Source of the DNA: Anoplopoma fimbria
Taxonomy: Eukaryota; Chordata; Actinopteri; Perciformes; Anoplopomatidae
Direction of reading: 5' to 3'
DNA length: 64,000 nucleotides
Assembly: GCF_027596085.1 (NCBI RefSeq)
Contig: NC_072451.1
Coordinates: 8,704,013 to 8,768,012, forward strand
The translations under genes were made by a program, and so were the position numbers. Under the pieces are notes generated by a model, which ran no database searches, was not told the DNA's origin, and saw nothing but the letters and a program-made list of their open reading frames with translations. Numbering within the stretch: the stretch's first letter is position 1; each line of letters begins with the position of its first letter. This document shows positions 1 through 11,186 of this stretch, piece by piece.

Positions 1-716
1 TGCATTGGTCACATCACGCATTGACTACTGCAATAGGATCCTGGCAGGCATTCCAAACAAACTTGTTCAGCGACTACAACTCATCCAGAACTCTGCAGCA
101 CGGATTATCACAGGCGCAAAGTCTACTGACCACATCACTCCCATGTTGATTCAACTACACTGGCTCCCTGTATCCCAAAGGATTAACTTTAAAATTGTAT
201 TATTAACATTCAAAGCTCTTCACAATTTAGCCCCCACTTATCTCACAGACCTCCTCCAGACCTACACCCCTCCCCACGCCCTGCGGTCTTTATCTGCAGG
301 TCTACTGGTTCTACCAGCCGTTGACCTCAGCACAGTGGGTGCCAGGGCCTTCTCCTATGCTGCACCCAAACTCTGGAACTCCCTCCCCCCTCACATCTGT
401 ATACTGCACTCCACTACAGAACCTAAAACTGCTCTTAAAACCCATCTTTTTAAAATAGCTTACTCACTCTAACTACTTCAACTGCATCTTTTCTCTTTTT
501 TCTTTCTACTATATTATTTTAACTTATTGCCCAGCTATTATCTGGTGCTGAATGTAATGTACTGTTGGTTCATTATCGCTGTTTCTGATGTTATATTAAT
601 CTGTTATTCATTTTGTTTTACCACTGATTTTATATGATGTAAGGTGACCTTGAGTGTAATGACAGGCACCCCCAAATAAAATGTACTATTATTATCATCA
701 TTATCATTATTATTAA
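1..716 (+). mobile_element. 3' end of a CR1/L2-group non-LTR retrotransposon (LINE)
   Basis: The reading frame is open from the left edge to a stop at 470-472. It encodes the C-terminal tail of a LINE reverse-transcriptase protein: SRIDYCN near the start, then LIQNSAARI, HWLPVSQRI and LLTFKALHNLAP, then GARAFSYAAPKLWNSLP, and a final LKTHLFK. This order is typical of the region after the RT domain in CR1/L2-group LINEs. A roughly 240-bp untranslated tail follows and ends in an imperfect ATT/ATC simple repeat at 688-716, as these elements often do. The copy is cut by the window edge, so the endonuclease and RT core are not visible. It probably lies inside xpr1 intron 1, opposite to that gene. 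The clade within CR1/L2 is not certain. Confidence 0.85.
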
Positions 717-1717
717 CATGCTTTTGAGAGACCTTTCTATAGCCTGGTCCAATATCGATCCACAGAAAATGAGGTTGCAATTAGACCTACGGTTTTGAAA
801 GTGATGTCAACGTTGCTGGCTGCTCATCAGCGAAGCCGTCTAAAAACCCAGGAAAACCTTGACAGCAGATCACGTCGGCCCAGGATAGACCTCTGTTTAT
901 GTAACTGTCCTGCTAAGTGTCTGACCCAAACACAGCTGCCAGGAGACAACATGTCATGCATGGAGCAACCCTGGTCAGCATGGCTCTGCAAACCTCACAG
1001 GCCTAGGTCCAACATCTTCACAGGACTAAAATCAACTGGGCCAAGAGCCAGATTTACAGCTGGGTAGAAAAACAAGCTACATCTGGTCTGCATTCAAAAC
1101 ACTGCAAGAGCAGGAAGAAACCTGAGTCCATGTGAAACTGCTGTGAAAACTATGCAGCAGAAAAGTGCACGACAAGAATTGTATCCATCCCTCTCTGTGC
1201 ACCAAAGCTATAAGGCTGTGTATCACCTGCAGAGCTCCAGACTGTGCCAGTGCATAATGATCATTATGGAACAGAGACCACAGAAACTCTCCATTTCATC
1301 CCCGCTTCCAAAGCCGCAATAGTCAACTTGATGAGCGCTCATCACAACCGCATGCTCGTGGGACGTCATTTGTGCACTTGTGGATGAGATGATCCCCGAC
1401 AGGATACTTTTGCGTAACACGATCACGCACCTGTTTCTATGTGAGCAGGTTCCAAACTTATTAAACATCATATATGTGTATGTAGCGGAGCACCGTGTAT
1501 GATGTGCATTTACATATGGCAGAATACTTGACAAAAATCCATTTAGCTGTTACCCCATTCCAAAAATGAAGCGGCCTATAGCTGACTTTTTTTTTTTTTT
1601 TTTTTAAAAAGCAAGCCGAGCAGAGAGAGGATGAGGCTGGGGAGGAGGGACAGATGTATACTGTATATATGAGAGCTGATGAGGAAAGGGAATGAGCCAC
1701 TGTCATTCATTGTTTCC
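717..1717. other. Intronic/intergenic DNA, no gene seen
   Basis: I see no coding signal. There is a T/A homopolymer run at about 1,587-1,610. Short open frames here lack any family resemblance. The stretch is probably part of xpr1 intron 1. Confidence 0.5.
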
Positions 1718-1826
1718 AGTGGTGGTTGAAGAATTAAGATCTTTTACTTAATTTAAGTACTACCACAATTAAAAAACACTGTCACAAGTAAAAGTCCTGC
1801 ATTCAAAATCTTACTTTTTGTGTATG

Positions 1827-1857
<31 letters not shown>

Positions 1858-2016
1858 TTATTTTTTTATTCATTCTTTTATACTGCTGGGTGGGTTAATT
1901 TACTGTACAACTATGCAGTAGTATTTCAAAAACTCCAAAACATCCCACTGAAATGTAGTGGAGTAGAACGTAGCAGTACAGTACTTGAGTTAATGTTCTG
2001 TGATATTTCCAGCACT
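1718..2016 (+). mobile_element. Non-autonomous hAT-like MITE with CAGTGGTGG-type ends
   Basis: It begins CAGTGGTGG and ends CCAGCACTG, an imperfect terminal inverted repeat. Internally it has the phrases AAGTAAAAGTCCTGCATTC and TGAAATGTAGTGGAGTA, shared with other copies in this window (38,866, 44,460 and, inverted, 20,985 and 26,300). An AT microsatellite at about 1,827-1,855 has expanded inside it. No transposase is encoded. The hAT assignment comes from general familiarity with this abundant fish repeat; I could not see a clean target duplication. Confidence 0.6.
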
Positions 2017-2985
2017 GATTAATACCATACTGTACCAAAAAAATCATGTGCTGTTCAACCAACTGAAAAAGTTGGCAGCACCAATGCCACTAGTGGAAAA
2101 GGGACTCTGGAGCCCTGAAAACATTACATAACATTGATCCACAATGTAGTGAGTTCAACTACTGCTGAAATAATTAGTCATATAATCAATTAGTGCAAGG
2201 CGACAGAAAATCAATTAACAACGATTCTATTCAATGTGTTAGGACTGTAGCTAATGAGAACTCATGCATGAACTCCACGTACATACAAGCGATCTAAGGT
2301 AACAGTGTTTAACATTTGGGGGGAATAATTAGTAGAAACGGAATATAATATGAAATATGTGTTTTCATTTGTTTGTAATGACCTGAACCTAAGACTCATT
2401 ATGTTCTATTTAGCTTAGAAAAAGCCATCTATATCTACTTAGGATGCGGTTCCTCTTCCACTGAGTCGGGCAACTTGCACCACAATGTTTCTACAGCAGC
2501 CCGTAGAAACTTCTACAGTTGCTGTAAAAGATGTCTGTCTATAGTCTGTTTATTTTAGTTTGTTCTAGTAAATTTCTATGTGAATGCTTTTTTTTTTACT
2601 TTTTAGCTTTATTTTGTTATTAGCATATTTCAGGAAAGAAACTACTACAGTTCGCTAGGTTTAAGGAAAGTTCTGTCCAGAGGTGTGAGCCTTCACTGGC
2701 CTCACGATTTAATTAGGATTTACCCAATTAAACTATCCCAATCCAACGTAACTGAGACAACAACGTAACCGAGGAAACGAGTGAGAGACTTGTGTTGACC
2801 AAATGTATGGACCCATGATCTAGTAAACTTTGTTTAGTAACTGTTCATTTTAAAGTAAATGTAATGTCTGTGTGGGAGGGATAGTGCAAGACATGCACTG
2901 TTGTAAGTTTGAAAAATGAAACTTCTAAAACCTTCCACGAATTTTGTCTGTTTGACTTTATTGAGGAAAATTTCCCAGGTAGTTT
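2017..2985. other. Intronic/intergenic DNA with one repeat fragment
   Basis: The segment at about 2,160-2,235 resembles the end of the AATCAATTA-rich MITE described at 5,345-5,690. No gene was recognised in the rest. Confidence 0.4.
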
Positions 2986-3130
2986 CGGTGACTGTGGCTC
3001 ATCCTCCGATCAGAGAATCGGCGGTTCGATCCCCGGCTCCAGCAGTCCATGTTGATGTGTCGTTGGGCAAGACCCCCCAAGTAACGTCGGAAGACTAGAA
3101 AAGCGCTATACAAGTACAGTCCATTTACCA
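2986..3130 (+). repeat. tRNA-derived SINE (short copy)
   Basis: An A-box-like TGGCTCA near 2,995 is followed by a perfect polymerase III B box, GGTTCGATCC, at 3,023-3,032. Then come a GGGCAAGAC segment and the body end AAGCGCTATACAAGTACAGTCC. The same body end occurs at 35,440-35,668 and, inverted, at 50,428-50,690, which shows a dispersed family. It is not a functional tRNA: no acceptor stem or anticodon arm closes around the B box. Confidence 0.7.
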
Positions 3131-3289
3131 AGTATGAAGCATGAACCTTTTTTTTTTTTTATTAAATAGTAGTATAATACTCTGTCGTATTATCTGTAAC
3201 TAGGCAAACGTACTTCCTGTTTACATCGGCAGCCGCAAGCTCAGTGTACGTGAAGAGTCGTGCGATATTAGTTTTCAGGGGAGCAAGTC

Positions 3290-3402
3290 TGGACGCAAAT
3301 CATTTGGAAAACGATGCTGAAACGCATGTGTGGACAGAGATCGTTTTTGTTTTAAAACCCCGTTTTTGAACGAAAACGTATAAGTGTGGATGTGGCCTTA
3401 TT
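3290..3402. repeat. Probable MITE fragment rich in AAAACG motifs
   Basis: The segment has GAAAACGATG, CGCATGTGTGGACAGAGATCG, and then AACGAAAACGTATAAGTGTGG. The two halves are loosely inverted, and the wording resembles a common fish repeat that I recall but cannot check. Boundaries are approximate. Confidence 0.35.
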
Positions 3403-5344
3403 CACGAACAGGACTAAAACTGCACCGTTATGGTAACATTTTGTACTTGAAGCCGACAAAAGAGGTAAAAGTGGAAAAACCCTATACACAAATATATCTG
3501 AGATTCCTCCGCTTACCTTTAGTGTAACAAAGTTGAGAACCAGTGCTCAATATTTTATTTAAACACAGACCAAGGTATTTTCAGCAGACAAAAATTGGAA
3601 GAGAATATCCAACAGCCAACAGGCTAGTCTGCATTTCAGAAGCTTTCTAATTCCCCCGAGGCTATTTGGCTTGGTAATTACGGAAACTGATTTGGTTGTT
3701 GTTTGGATCTTTGGAGCCGAGCTAAGCTGGGTTGAATTTTAAACAGGTGGTAGGCTGATATACAACACTGAACAGCACTGCTCAACAGCTTGCATTTCTA
3801 ACTGCACAGAAAGACCTTTGGCTCAAAGCTTAATGTGACTTTGCTGCAAAAGGAACACAGAACTAAAACAATGTGTCAGGAGTGCAGGGGAGATGACTGA
3901 TTGACTCTGAATTCAAGCCAAAAAGCTTAGCTCTGCTTTATACTGAAGGGAAAACAGGTCAAATCGAAAATGAATGAACCAACCTATAACTATCTCTATA
4001 TCTATCTATATATACACACATACACATACATATACATATAATAGGGGTGTAATGGTTCACAAAATTCAAAGTTCGGTTCCATACGGCAGTGGTGGCACGG
4101 TTTTAATACAGAAGGAGAGATGCCAGAGAAATTTACTCGATTTAAAATATTTGTATTTATTAAAACTAACATCATAAAGTATGTTCTTTTTTACGCTGAA
4201 CAATGATATATTAATATGTGTACAGGAAGCTGCAGCAACATGTTTTTTCATCTCTAATGTGCCGTTACAGTCGGGTAGCTCTGTGTAGCCGATCGGGACA
4301 TTTGGTTCTCTGTTTAGGCTTTTGTGTCTTGTGCATGACAGGAATTACGGTCTGGCTGAAACGGGCTCGTGAAGGAGTAATGTAACGGGACTCATTAACA
4401 TTAGATATATATATATATATATATATAAATATAGATATTCCAGACCATCTTACTGCCAAACATGCCAGGTTTTGGTGGCAAACTCCGTGGCATTGGCTGA
4501 AAGAATGTGCTGCAGTCACCCTGAGCTTTAGCAATATGTGCCTATGCAGAGCCTGCGATGACTTATGAGAATACTGCAACCACATAACAATGCAGACACT
4601 GCTGCTACAGGAACAGAGAGGGGGAGAAACCCTGGAAGCAGAAAGATAAAGGCAATGTTCCTGATCTGTCCTCACAGCACAGATACAGTGTAGCATATTT
4701 CACCTCTTGATGCAACTTCATAGCTTATTTATACATGTTCATTGGCAAAGGCCGTTACAACTAATGATGCTATACTGATATACGACTTAGTGATATTAAT
4801 TTTCCTCACACTATTCGTTCTAACTGTAGCAAAAAAAATACACTGCTGCATTATTTGGTGCTTAAGAACACGATTTATATCACGGTATAGCGTTTTCTTT
4901 TAACTCGATAAAGAAATAGTCACCACATAGTAAAACCTTTTTGTCTACTCCAGTATGAATTAAAAACATGGCAAATGAAAAGCACATAGTATTTTCTCAT
5001 TTATCTAAAGGAACTAAAAGTGCAAAATGAACCTAAACAGTTTCAAGTGCAATTATAGAGGATAAAATGAATACATTTTCCAGAGATACATTGACTGTTT
5101 ACATGCATACACACACATACAGAGTTATCAGATTAAGACAATAGATTGATCAGATTTTCTGATAAATTTGAGTTAGTATGTGCTTGTTTTTTTGTCAATT
5201 TAGATGTTTTTAACATAATTGTATATCAAAATATCTAGATATGATTTAATTTAGATACGATTCCATTTAAAAGATGATAAATTATCATACGGAATAATTG
5301 CCAAGCCTTTGTCCGAAGCTAATACATATCTTATCTAAAACGTT
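3403..5344. other. Intronic/intergenic DNA with microsatellite and possible MITE
   Basis: An imperfect ATCT/ATAC simple repeat lies at 3,990-4,040. GGGGTGTAATGGTTCACA at about 4,043 looks like the end of an abundant hAT-type fish element running to about 4,300. A pure AT repeat lies at 4,405-4,427. Both strands carry open frames, but none resembles a known protein. Confidence 0.4.
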
Positions 5345-5690
5345 GTGTTCAGTGGAAACAATAGGTCAGATAATTGATTAGTCAATGATCAAAAAATGAA
5401 TCAGCAACTATTTCGACAAATGATCAATTGTTTAAGTCATTTTTATAGCAATAATACCAACTTTCGATTGTCGCACCATCTCAGTTGTGAAGATTTACTG
5501 CTTTTCTTCGTCTGATGTGATGGATGGACCGACAAACAAGGCCATTTGATGACATCACCTTGGGCTCTGGGAAATTGTGGTGGGCATTTTTCACTATTCT
5601 TTTAGATTTTATAAACTGATCTTTTAATCAGAAAAAAAGTCTACGGATTAATCAATAAATAAACTTATTGATAATTGCAGCCCTAGTTTT
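5345..5690. mobile_element. Non-autonomous DNA transposon (MITE)
   Basis: The left end has TAATTGATTAGTCAATGATC and the right end has GGATTAATCAATAAATAAAC followed by TTGATAATTGCAGCCCTAG, so the ends are roughly inverted around AT-rich ATTAATCAAT motifs. The interior phrases CAAGGCCATTTGATGACATC and CTGGGAAATTGTGGTGGGC are familiar from a very common teleost repeat. It has no coding capacity. Boundaries are approximate. Confidence 0.55.
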
Positions 5691-7004
5691 GGTTCTTTTT
5701 GCAATTTAAGAGCAAAGCACAAAACATTTAGGTAACAGGCTACTCATCTTTAACTGGTTTTGATTGTCGTGTTCATCATTTGAATTTACAAACATCACCA
5801 GAATCTGCAGTTTATTAAAGTTCATTCCATAAGTAACTTGCCAAAAAGAAACTCTTCGCTGTTGTCTAGTTAATGTCTGTCCTCGACCAAAGTAAAGTAG
5901 AATTTGCGCTTAACATTACTCTAGAATCACAATTAAACTAGACGGTTTCTCTGTTCGACACAACCAGAGTGGCGACATCCTCTCTGATCTTACAAATCAA
6001 TTTCTCAAATCTTACGTCTATTATACAAACAATTTAAGCTTATCAACTTAATTGTGTTTGAAGCTCAACTTGTGGAAAATAAGTTGTGGAGTTAAAAGGT
6101 TACTTCAGGGTGTGAGATACATATTCAATCAGCTTTTCAGGTTGTAACTACAAATTGCAGACATTATGCCACTAAAACCTGAAGCATTCCAGTTTCCAGT
6201 AATAGCCACTTTTTCTTACTAAGTTACTGTGAGGAACTTTTAACTGGTAATGAAACAGTCTTGATTTAATACTGATCTCTCTATGACCTACACAAGGGAG
6301 GCACGGGAGAACCCGGTGCAAAGCACACGCCAGAAAGTGGCAAATGGTCACGCAACTTGGTCATTGATCTTTGTTTTTTTGTAACTTGGCACAGCGCCCA
6401 TGATCACGGGACTGTGCCAAAAAAGTTCACTGATAAAAAAAAAAAAGGCACAATTTACATGTAAGGGATCTACAAAGGAGGCCATTTGGCTTTTAAATGC
6501 TTTAGAAAAAGGAGGACTTAAAAATCTTAATTTGAGTAAATATTTTGCAGCCAAATCAAATTGTAAGACAATGCAACAAATGCTTGAGCTTATATAAAAT
6601 AAAAAAATAATAATGTTGAAAGTTGAATTCAGATTCAATAAGAATATTTACTGGATCAGATTGGATAAAAAGCTATCAATACCCCACCCTAAATGCCACT
6701 TAATTCATGCATACTGACGAAAGGACTTGGTGTCATTTGTGTGAGAGTTCAACCTAATGAACATTAGCCCATTTTGTTTATTATAATTATTACCCAACTA
6801 CAAACTGATAACTGGCAATGAAATTGTATGCTGGACACAGACCAGCTGGGTTACAGACTTTGAATGTCACTTATAAGCTAGACATAGCTTTATTAAGACT
6901 TACATAAGGACCAGCACCATGTTCCCTGCAATAATAAAATATGCTGTACTACTACTGCAAACCAAATATACAGCCTTGACAGCATGCTTGGAATACTAAT
7001 GTGT
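5691..7004. other. Intronic DNA, nothing recognised
   Basis: AT-rich sequence with a short A run at 6,437-6,448. The open frames at 6,348-6,638 (both strands) show no family resemblance and read like random sequence. Confidence 0.4.
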
Positions 7005-7095
7005 ACATGCTGTACGGATTGTGGAGCCCTCTGAAGCAAGTATGTGGTTTTGGGCTATACAAATAATTTGATTGGACATCCGATTGAATTGAACA
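7005..7095 (+). mobile_element. 3' tail of an L2-like LINE
   Basis: The tail contains TGTACGGATTGTGGAGCCC, then GAAGCAAGTATGTGG, TTTGGGCTATACAAATAA and a TTGAATTGA-type terminus. The same tail wording, inverted, is seen at 13,308 and 46,140. Only the last ~90 bp of the element is present, a 5' truncation as expected for LINE insertions. Confidence 0.65.
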
Positions 7096-7282
7096 TACTA
7101 GCACATATGTAAAGGCTTTCTTGAACTTTGTTTGGCTCACTTTACGATCTGTGTATGAAGCAAGGCTCCATATAGATACGAGTTGAATTGCATATTTGAA
7201 TTGCATTAAAAGGATCAAAGGTTGCCAACAGAGCTATCAGCACCTCTTTGTCACCGATTGACCCCGTGAACCCCCCCATTAT

Positions 7283-7306
7283 AAAAAAAAAAAAAAAAAA
7301 AAAAAA
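7283..7306. repeat. A homopolymer run
   Basis: About 24 uninterrupted A residues in xpr1 intron 1. A shorter A run lies at 7,441-7,452. Confidence 0.8.
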
Positions 7307-7861
7307 ACCACAGCAGTAAGACTGCTGAGGCTGGACATCATATAGGAGGGGGGGGTTGACAGACAGGCGCTAAAAATGAACTAACACTAGCTCAGTAAAT
7401 GCTGACTCAGCCAGATGCCTTTTGTTTTGTTCATCTGGCCAAAAAAAAAAAACACATTCCAAGCCGTTCAGAGGACAGACGCGGCTCTGCTGGCCGGAGT
7501 ACAGGACAGCTTTAGTGCAGCTCTGATGCAGCTCTGATGGGACCGAGGTACCTGCAGAGCAGCAGACTAAACAAGCCTAGCTGGTTTTAGTCTGCTAGCT
7601 AGCACTAGCGGGGCTGCTGTCGCTTGACTTCTGGGGTTAACCAGTTCCTCTCTTCCTGTTGTGTAACGACAGAAGGACCAGGAAGCTCCAAAAATGTATT
7701 CATATAGTCCTGGACAGAAAGAAGAAGAAGAAGAAAAAAAACACCACCCGTACGAAAGTGTGAAGCCATGTAGCCATACCGCCAGTGGCTGTGCCCAGTT
7801 AGCCAGGCAGGTAGCTAGTGGCTGGCTAGCAGAGCCCAGGTTTAATGTGAAGCTAACTTAC

Positions 7862-7930
7862 CTCATACTGGATGTACTGTTTCCTCCACTCCGGGGTGAT
7901 GTGGGCTGAGAGATGCTCTGTGAATTTCAT
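7862..7930 (-). CDS. xpr1: xpr1, first coding exon (phosphate exporter, SPX-domain N-terminus)
   Basis: On the minus strand an ATG at 7,930-7,928 opens 23 codons ending in GAG, followed at once by a consensus donor (GTAAGT, read from 7,861 down). The peptide has [15 protein letters not shown] and then KQYIQYE. This is the invariant start of XPR1, differing from the human N-terminus as I recall it at residue 4 (Thr for Ala), and the exon ends at the same residue. XPR1 is a plasma-membrane inorganic phosphate exporter; these residues begin the cytosolic SPX domain that senses inositol pyrophosphates. No exon 2 is visible to the left, so the rest of the gene must lie beyond position 1. Teleosts often keep two copies (xpr1a, xpr1b); I cannot tell which this is. 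Confidence 0.92.
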
Positions 7931-8110
7931 CTTGACAGCTGGGTGGATCTCTCTCTCCTGCTCTGTGTGTAAGGTCACAGCGGGAGGTTTTCGCCAAAAT
8001 GCTTCACAAACGTTTACACAAAAAAAAAAAAAAAAAAAACCGTCATGCGGAGATGAGGGTCGTGCTGCGCGGTGAAAAGACAGATAGATGCCCCTGTTCG
8101 TCTTCACGTT
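7931..8110 (-). promoter_or_regulatory. xpr1: xpr1 5' UTR and upstream region
   Basis: This precedes the xpr1 ATG on the minus strand. CpG dinucleotides cluster (GCGGAGATGAGGGTCGTGC and GCGCGGTG near 8,047-8,072), unlike the AT-rich flanks. A run of about 18 A at 8,020-8,039 would be a T run in the sense strand. No TATA box is evident, as expected for a broadly expressed CpG promoter. The start site cannot be placed exactly. Confidence 0.5.
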
Positions 8111-8560
8111 AACCTAGCCGACCACCGGCGCACATTTCTTGCCCTTTCAGACAGTCGACGACGTGCTGGTGGAGCGACGTGAACATCTCAATGCTAAAAA
8201 AACAAATAATGTGGTTTTATCTTTAGCGCCAATATCGCATAATAGCAGTTAGGTTGTGGTAAACAAGCCTCCTGTGCTGGTGTTTGCGGCCCGGGTCCTC
8301 CTCTCTCCCCCCCTCCTCTCTCCCTGTTGTTCAGCCTCCGCTTCTCACTCCACCTCCTGTCTCCCGCTGCCTTCAGGTACAGTTGGTAAATATTCTAACA
8401 AGCCAATTCTCGAGCGCACATGAACAAGCTGTTGATGGGTTGGAACAAGGTGTGGCCCAACCCTCCTTCAGGAAGCGTCATCAAACCGGGACGGCTGAAC
8501 TAGTCGTTTTAAAGTTAAATGGAGGGTGGGGTGGGGTGACACCTCGCTGGTTGTCGAAGA
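8111..8560. promoter_or_regulatory. CpG-enriched region upstream of xpr1
   Basis: CpGs continue through CCGACCACCGGCGCAC (about 8,119), CAGTCGACGACGTGC (about 8,152) and TTTGCGGCCCGGGTCC (about 8,283), then a pyrimidine-rich stretch follows. It is the likely core of the xpr1 promoter. A 97-codon proline/serine frame at 8,284-8,577 looks like chance reading of a C/T-rich tract, not a gene. Confidence 0.45.
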
Positions 8561-9439
8561 GGAGATATAAACAGTGATACAGTCATCTGGAGTCTTGTTT
8601 TACTCTCACATTACTGTTTTTGTAGTTCCACTGTTACCATTGTATTATAATTAAAACAAATAATACTTATGACTGATTCTTCCTCCGCATAGCGGGACTT
8701 GGCATTTTTAATATACTGCTGTGTTTTGTATCTCTTCAATGCTAGTTCCTTTCAGCTCTGTTTGTAGCTTGCATCTCGGATCGTTGTTATAGCTCAGTAT
8801 TCCGATGATACATGAATGCCGCATGTGTGATGTCGCCAGCCACCTTCGAGAGAATGTGACGTAGATGTAGATTGTCTTTTTATTCAGACGGAAAGTTACC
8901 ATCGCCCTGCTTTCCACTGGGGGTGCTTGTGCCTGACTTACCGTCACGAGGATCCAAAAAAACGCATGGAAATGTAGCAGAATGATGTGTACCCAGCTAC
9001 AGTAAATAGCCTACAGGAACCTACATTTTTTTTTATAATTTATATTTTTGGGGGTGGAAAGTTGGCCTTAGGACATATGATAGCAAGAAACAATGAAAAT
9101 ATCCTATTGAGAATGACTGTGATACCACCCGTATTTTCTGAGTCTTTTCAAGAAAAATCAAACATAAACCTGGACACTAAGAACATATTGCTTGAGATAT
9201 GAAAAATGTCCCATGGGGAACCAAACACTGTAAATCAATCAGTTTTGAAGTTACATAGATTGCCATTTTGTCCTGATGATAAACTTGCTGTCCATTATTT
9301 CAATATGTTAAGTCCCTTACTATAACAATCTTACTTTAACTGTTTGTCCCTGATATCACTAGCACAGCATATTACTAACCTCCTATCCTAAAAAACTGCA
9401 CTAAGACTTCAGCTGGTCCCGAAATTACATGTTACAGGG
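8561..9439. other. Intergenic DNA, nothing recognised
   Basis: AT-rich, with no coding family resemblance on either strand. Confidence 0.4.
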
Positions 9440-9960
9440 TTGCAAGGTTCATTTATTGTCATTGTACAACAGGGTTGTGCAACTAAATGGGTTCTTAGTC
9501 ACATTTTGTTAATTAAAAAATATATAAATAAAAATATACACACACAGACACAAAGAAAACATCATATAAACGTTATCAATATAGAGGGCAGGGGATGCAT
9601 TTTGGTGTCTCACAGTCAGAGGAAAGAAGCTTCTCTGAAGTCTGGAGGTTCAGCAGCGGATACTTCTGTATCTCTTTCCAGACGGCAGCAGGGTGAATAG
9701 TCTGTGTCTGGGTCATTTTTGTCTTTTAGTATCCTTCAGCTCGTCACAGGCTCCTCCTCTCTCCAAAATATATATCACTGATACTCAGTAGATATTTATG
9801 AGCTTTCTTCACCAGGATGGAGATGTGTAATGAAAATGTCAGGTTGTTTGTGATGCTGATTCCATGAAACTTAAAACTGTTCACTTGCTGCACTCAGCTC
9901 CATTGATGTAGGAACAATCAGCCCCTTGGTTTTACTGACATTGGAGCAACACAAGGCTTC
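9440..9960 (-). mobile_element. Degraded RTE/Rex-type LINE 3' region
   Basis: It begins on the plus strand with GGTTCATTTATTGTCATTGT, a typical inverted 3' terminus of a fish LINE. It continues with CCAGACGGCAGCAGGGTGAA and later TGATGCTGATTCCATGAAAC. These are antisense remains of a reverse-transcriptase C-terminus, in an order I recall from RTE-like fish elements. Stops and indels in all frames make it a dead copy. Family assignment is tentative. Confidence 0.45.
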
Positions 9961-10575
9961 TGTCTCAGATGGAGGGTCTTAATATGTTTTGTTAAAGCAC
10001 CTTTAAAAACATTTTTTTACTGCCGTTTTCTGGCTACATACTAACTTTATGATCTATGATCAACATATCTATATCATATTACCATTCTGTTAAACAAGCA
10101 ACTATGAATACATTTACTCTTACTCCTTTATTACATTGCAGTTGATCTAAAGATGTTATGTCTTAAATATAAATTGGAACTTTGGGGCCCTCCGTCTCTT
10201 TGTCTTTTAAAATCCCACTGATATTTCAATTAGTGTCAGTGTTAATCCGTCACACTTAACATCAATCCATTTTGTCATAAAATGTCTTTACTCACACAAT
10301 AAACTGAGATAAACAGCAAGGAGGACGGAATGTCTTAATAAAATGGACCTGTGATGTTTTTACAGAGCAATTGAAAACATAAACAATTAGAATAATGATG
10401 CCGAAGACTCATCTTATCAGGTCAAACCTTTTTTAAAGTTATACATCTAAATATTTTTGTGGGACATTTAATGATGTAAACTTTGGACAGGTCCATTTCT
10501 GTAAATAATGGAGATGATAATGATCTTGAAGCTTGTTTTGGCCATTTAAGTCTCATCATGAAATCTTAGTTGCAA
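9961..10575. other. Intergenic DNA, nothing recognised
   Basis: AT-rich single-copy-looking sequence leading into the minisatellite. Confidence 0.35.
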
Positions 10576-11186
10576 ATTCAGTATTATCTTTGGTGTATTC
10601 AGTATTATCTTTAGTATTCAGTATTATCTTTAGTGTATTCAGTATTATCTTTAGTGGATTCAGTATTATCTTTAGTATTCAGTATTATCTTTGGTGTATT
10701 CAGTATTATCTTTAGTGGATTCAGTATTATCTTTAGTGGATTCAGTATTATCTTTAGTGGATTCAGTATTATCTTTAGTATTCAGTATTATCTTTAGATT
10801 GTATTATCTTTTATTCAGTATTATCTTTATTATTCAGTATTATCTTTAGTATTCAGTATTATCTTTATTATTCAGTATTATCTTTAGTATTGTATTATCT
10901 TTAGTATTCAGTATTATCTTTAGTGGATTCAGTATTATCTTTAGTATTCAGTATTATCTTTAGTGGATTCAGTATTATCTTTAGTGGATTCAGTATTATC
11001 TTTAGTATTCAGTATTATCTTTATTATTCAGTATTATCTTTAGTGGATTCAGTATTATCTTTAGTATTCAGTATTATCTTTAGTGGATTCAGTATTATCT
11101 TTAGTGGATTCAGTATTATCTTTAGTGGATTCAGTATTATCTTTAGTGGATTCAGTATTATCTTTAGTGGATTCAGTATTAGCTTC
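10576..11186 (+). repeat. Minisatellite, about 30 units of 17-21 bp
   Basis: The core GTATTATCTTTAGT recurs about 30 times. The linkers alternate between three main types (ATTCA, GGATTCA and GTATTCA after the core), giving units of mostly 19 and 21 bp, plus a few truncated ones around 10,796-10,900. The last unit decays at 11,170-11,186. Long Phe/Ser/Ile frames across it are artefacts of the repeat. It lies between xpr1 and cdc14a. Confidence 0.95.

Noticed and set aside
3000..3040. tRNA gene
   Set aside because: Only the B box is good. The acceptor and anticodon stems cannot be formed, and the same body recurs elsewhere as a SINE.
8284..8577. Proline/serine-rich 97-codon ORF upstream of xpr1
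   Set aside because: It is a reading of a C/T-rich tract in a CpG promoter region, with no conserved motif.
10576..11186. Regularly spaced repeats, possibly a CRISPR array
   Set aside because: The units are directly tandem without unique spacers, and the genome is clearly vertebrate.
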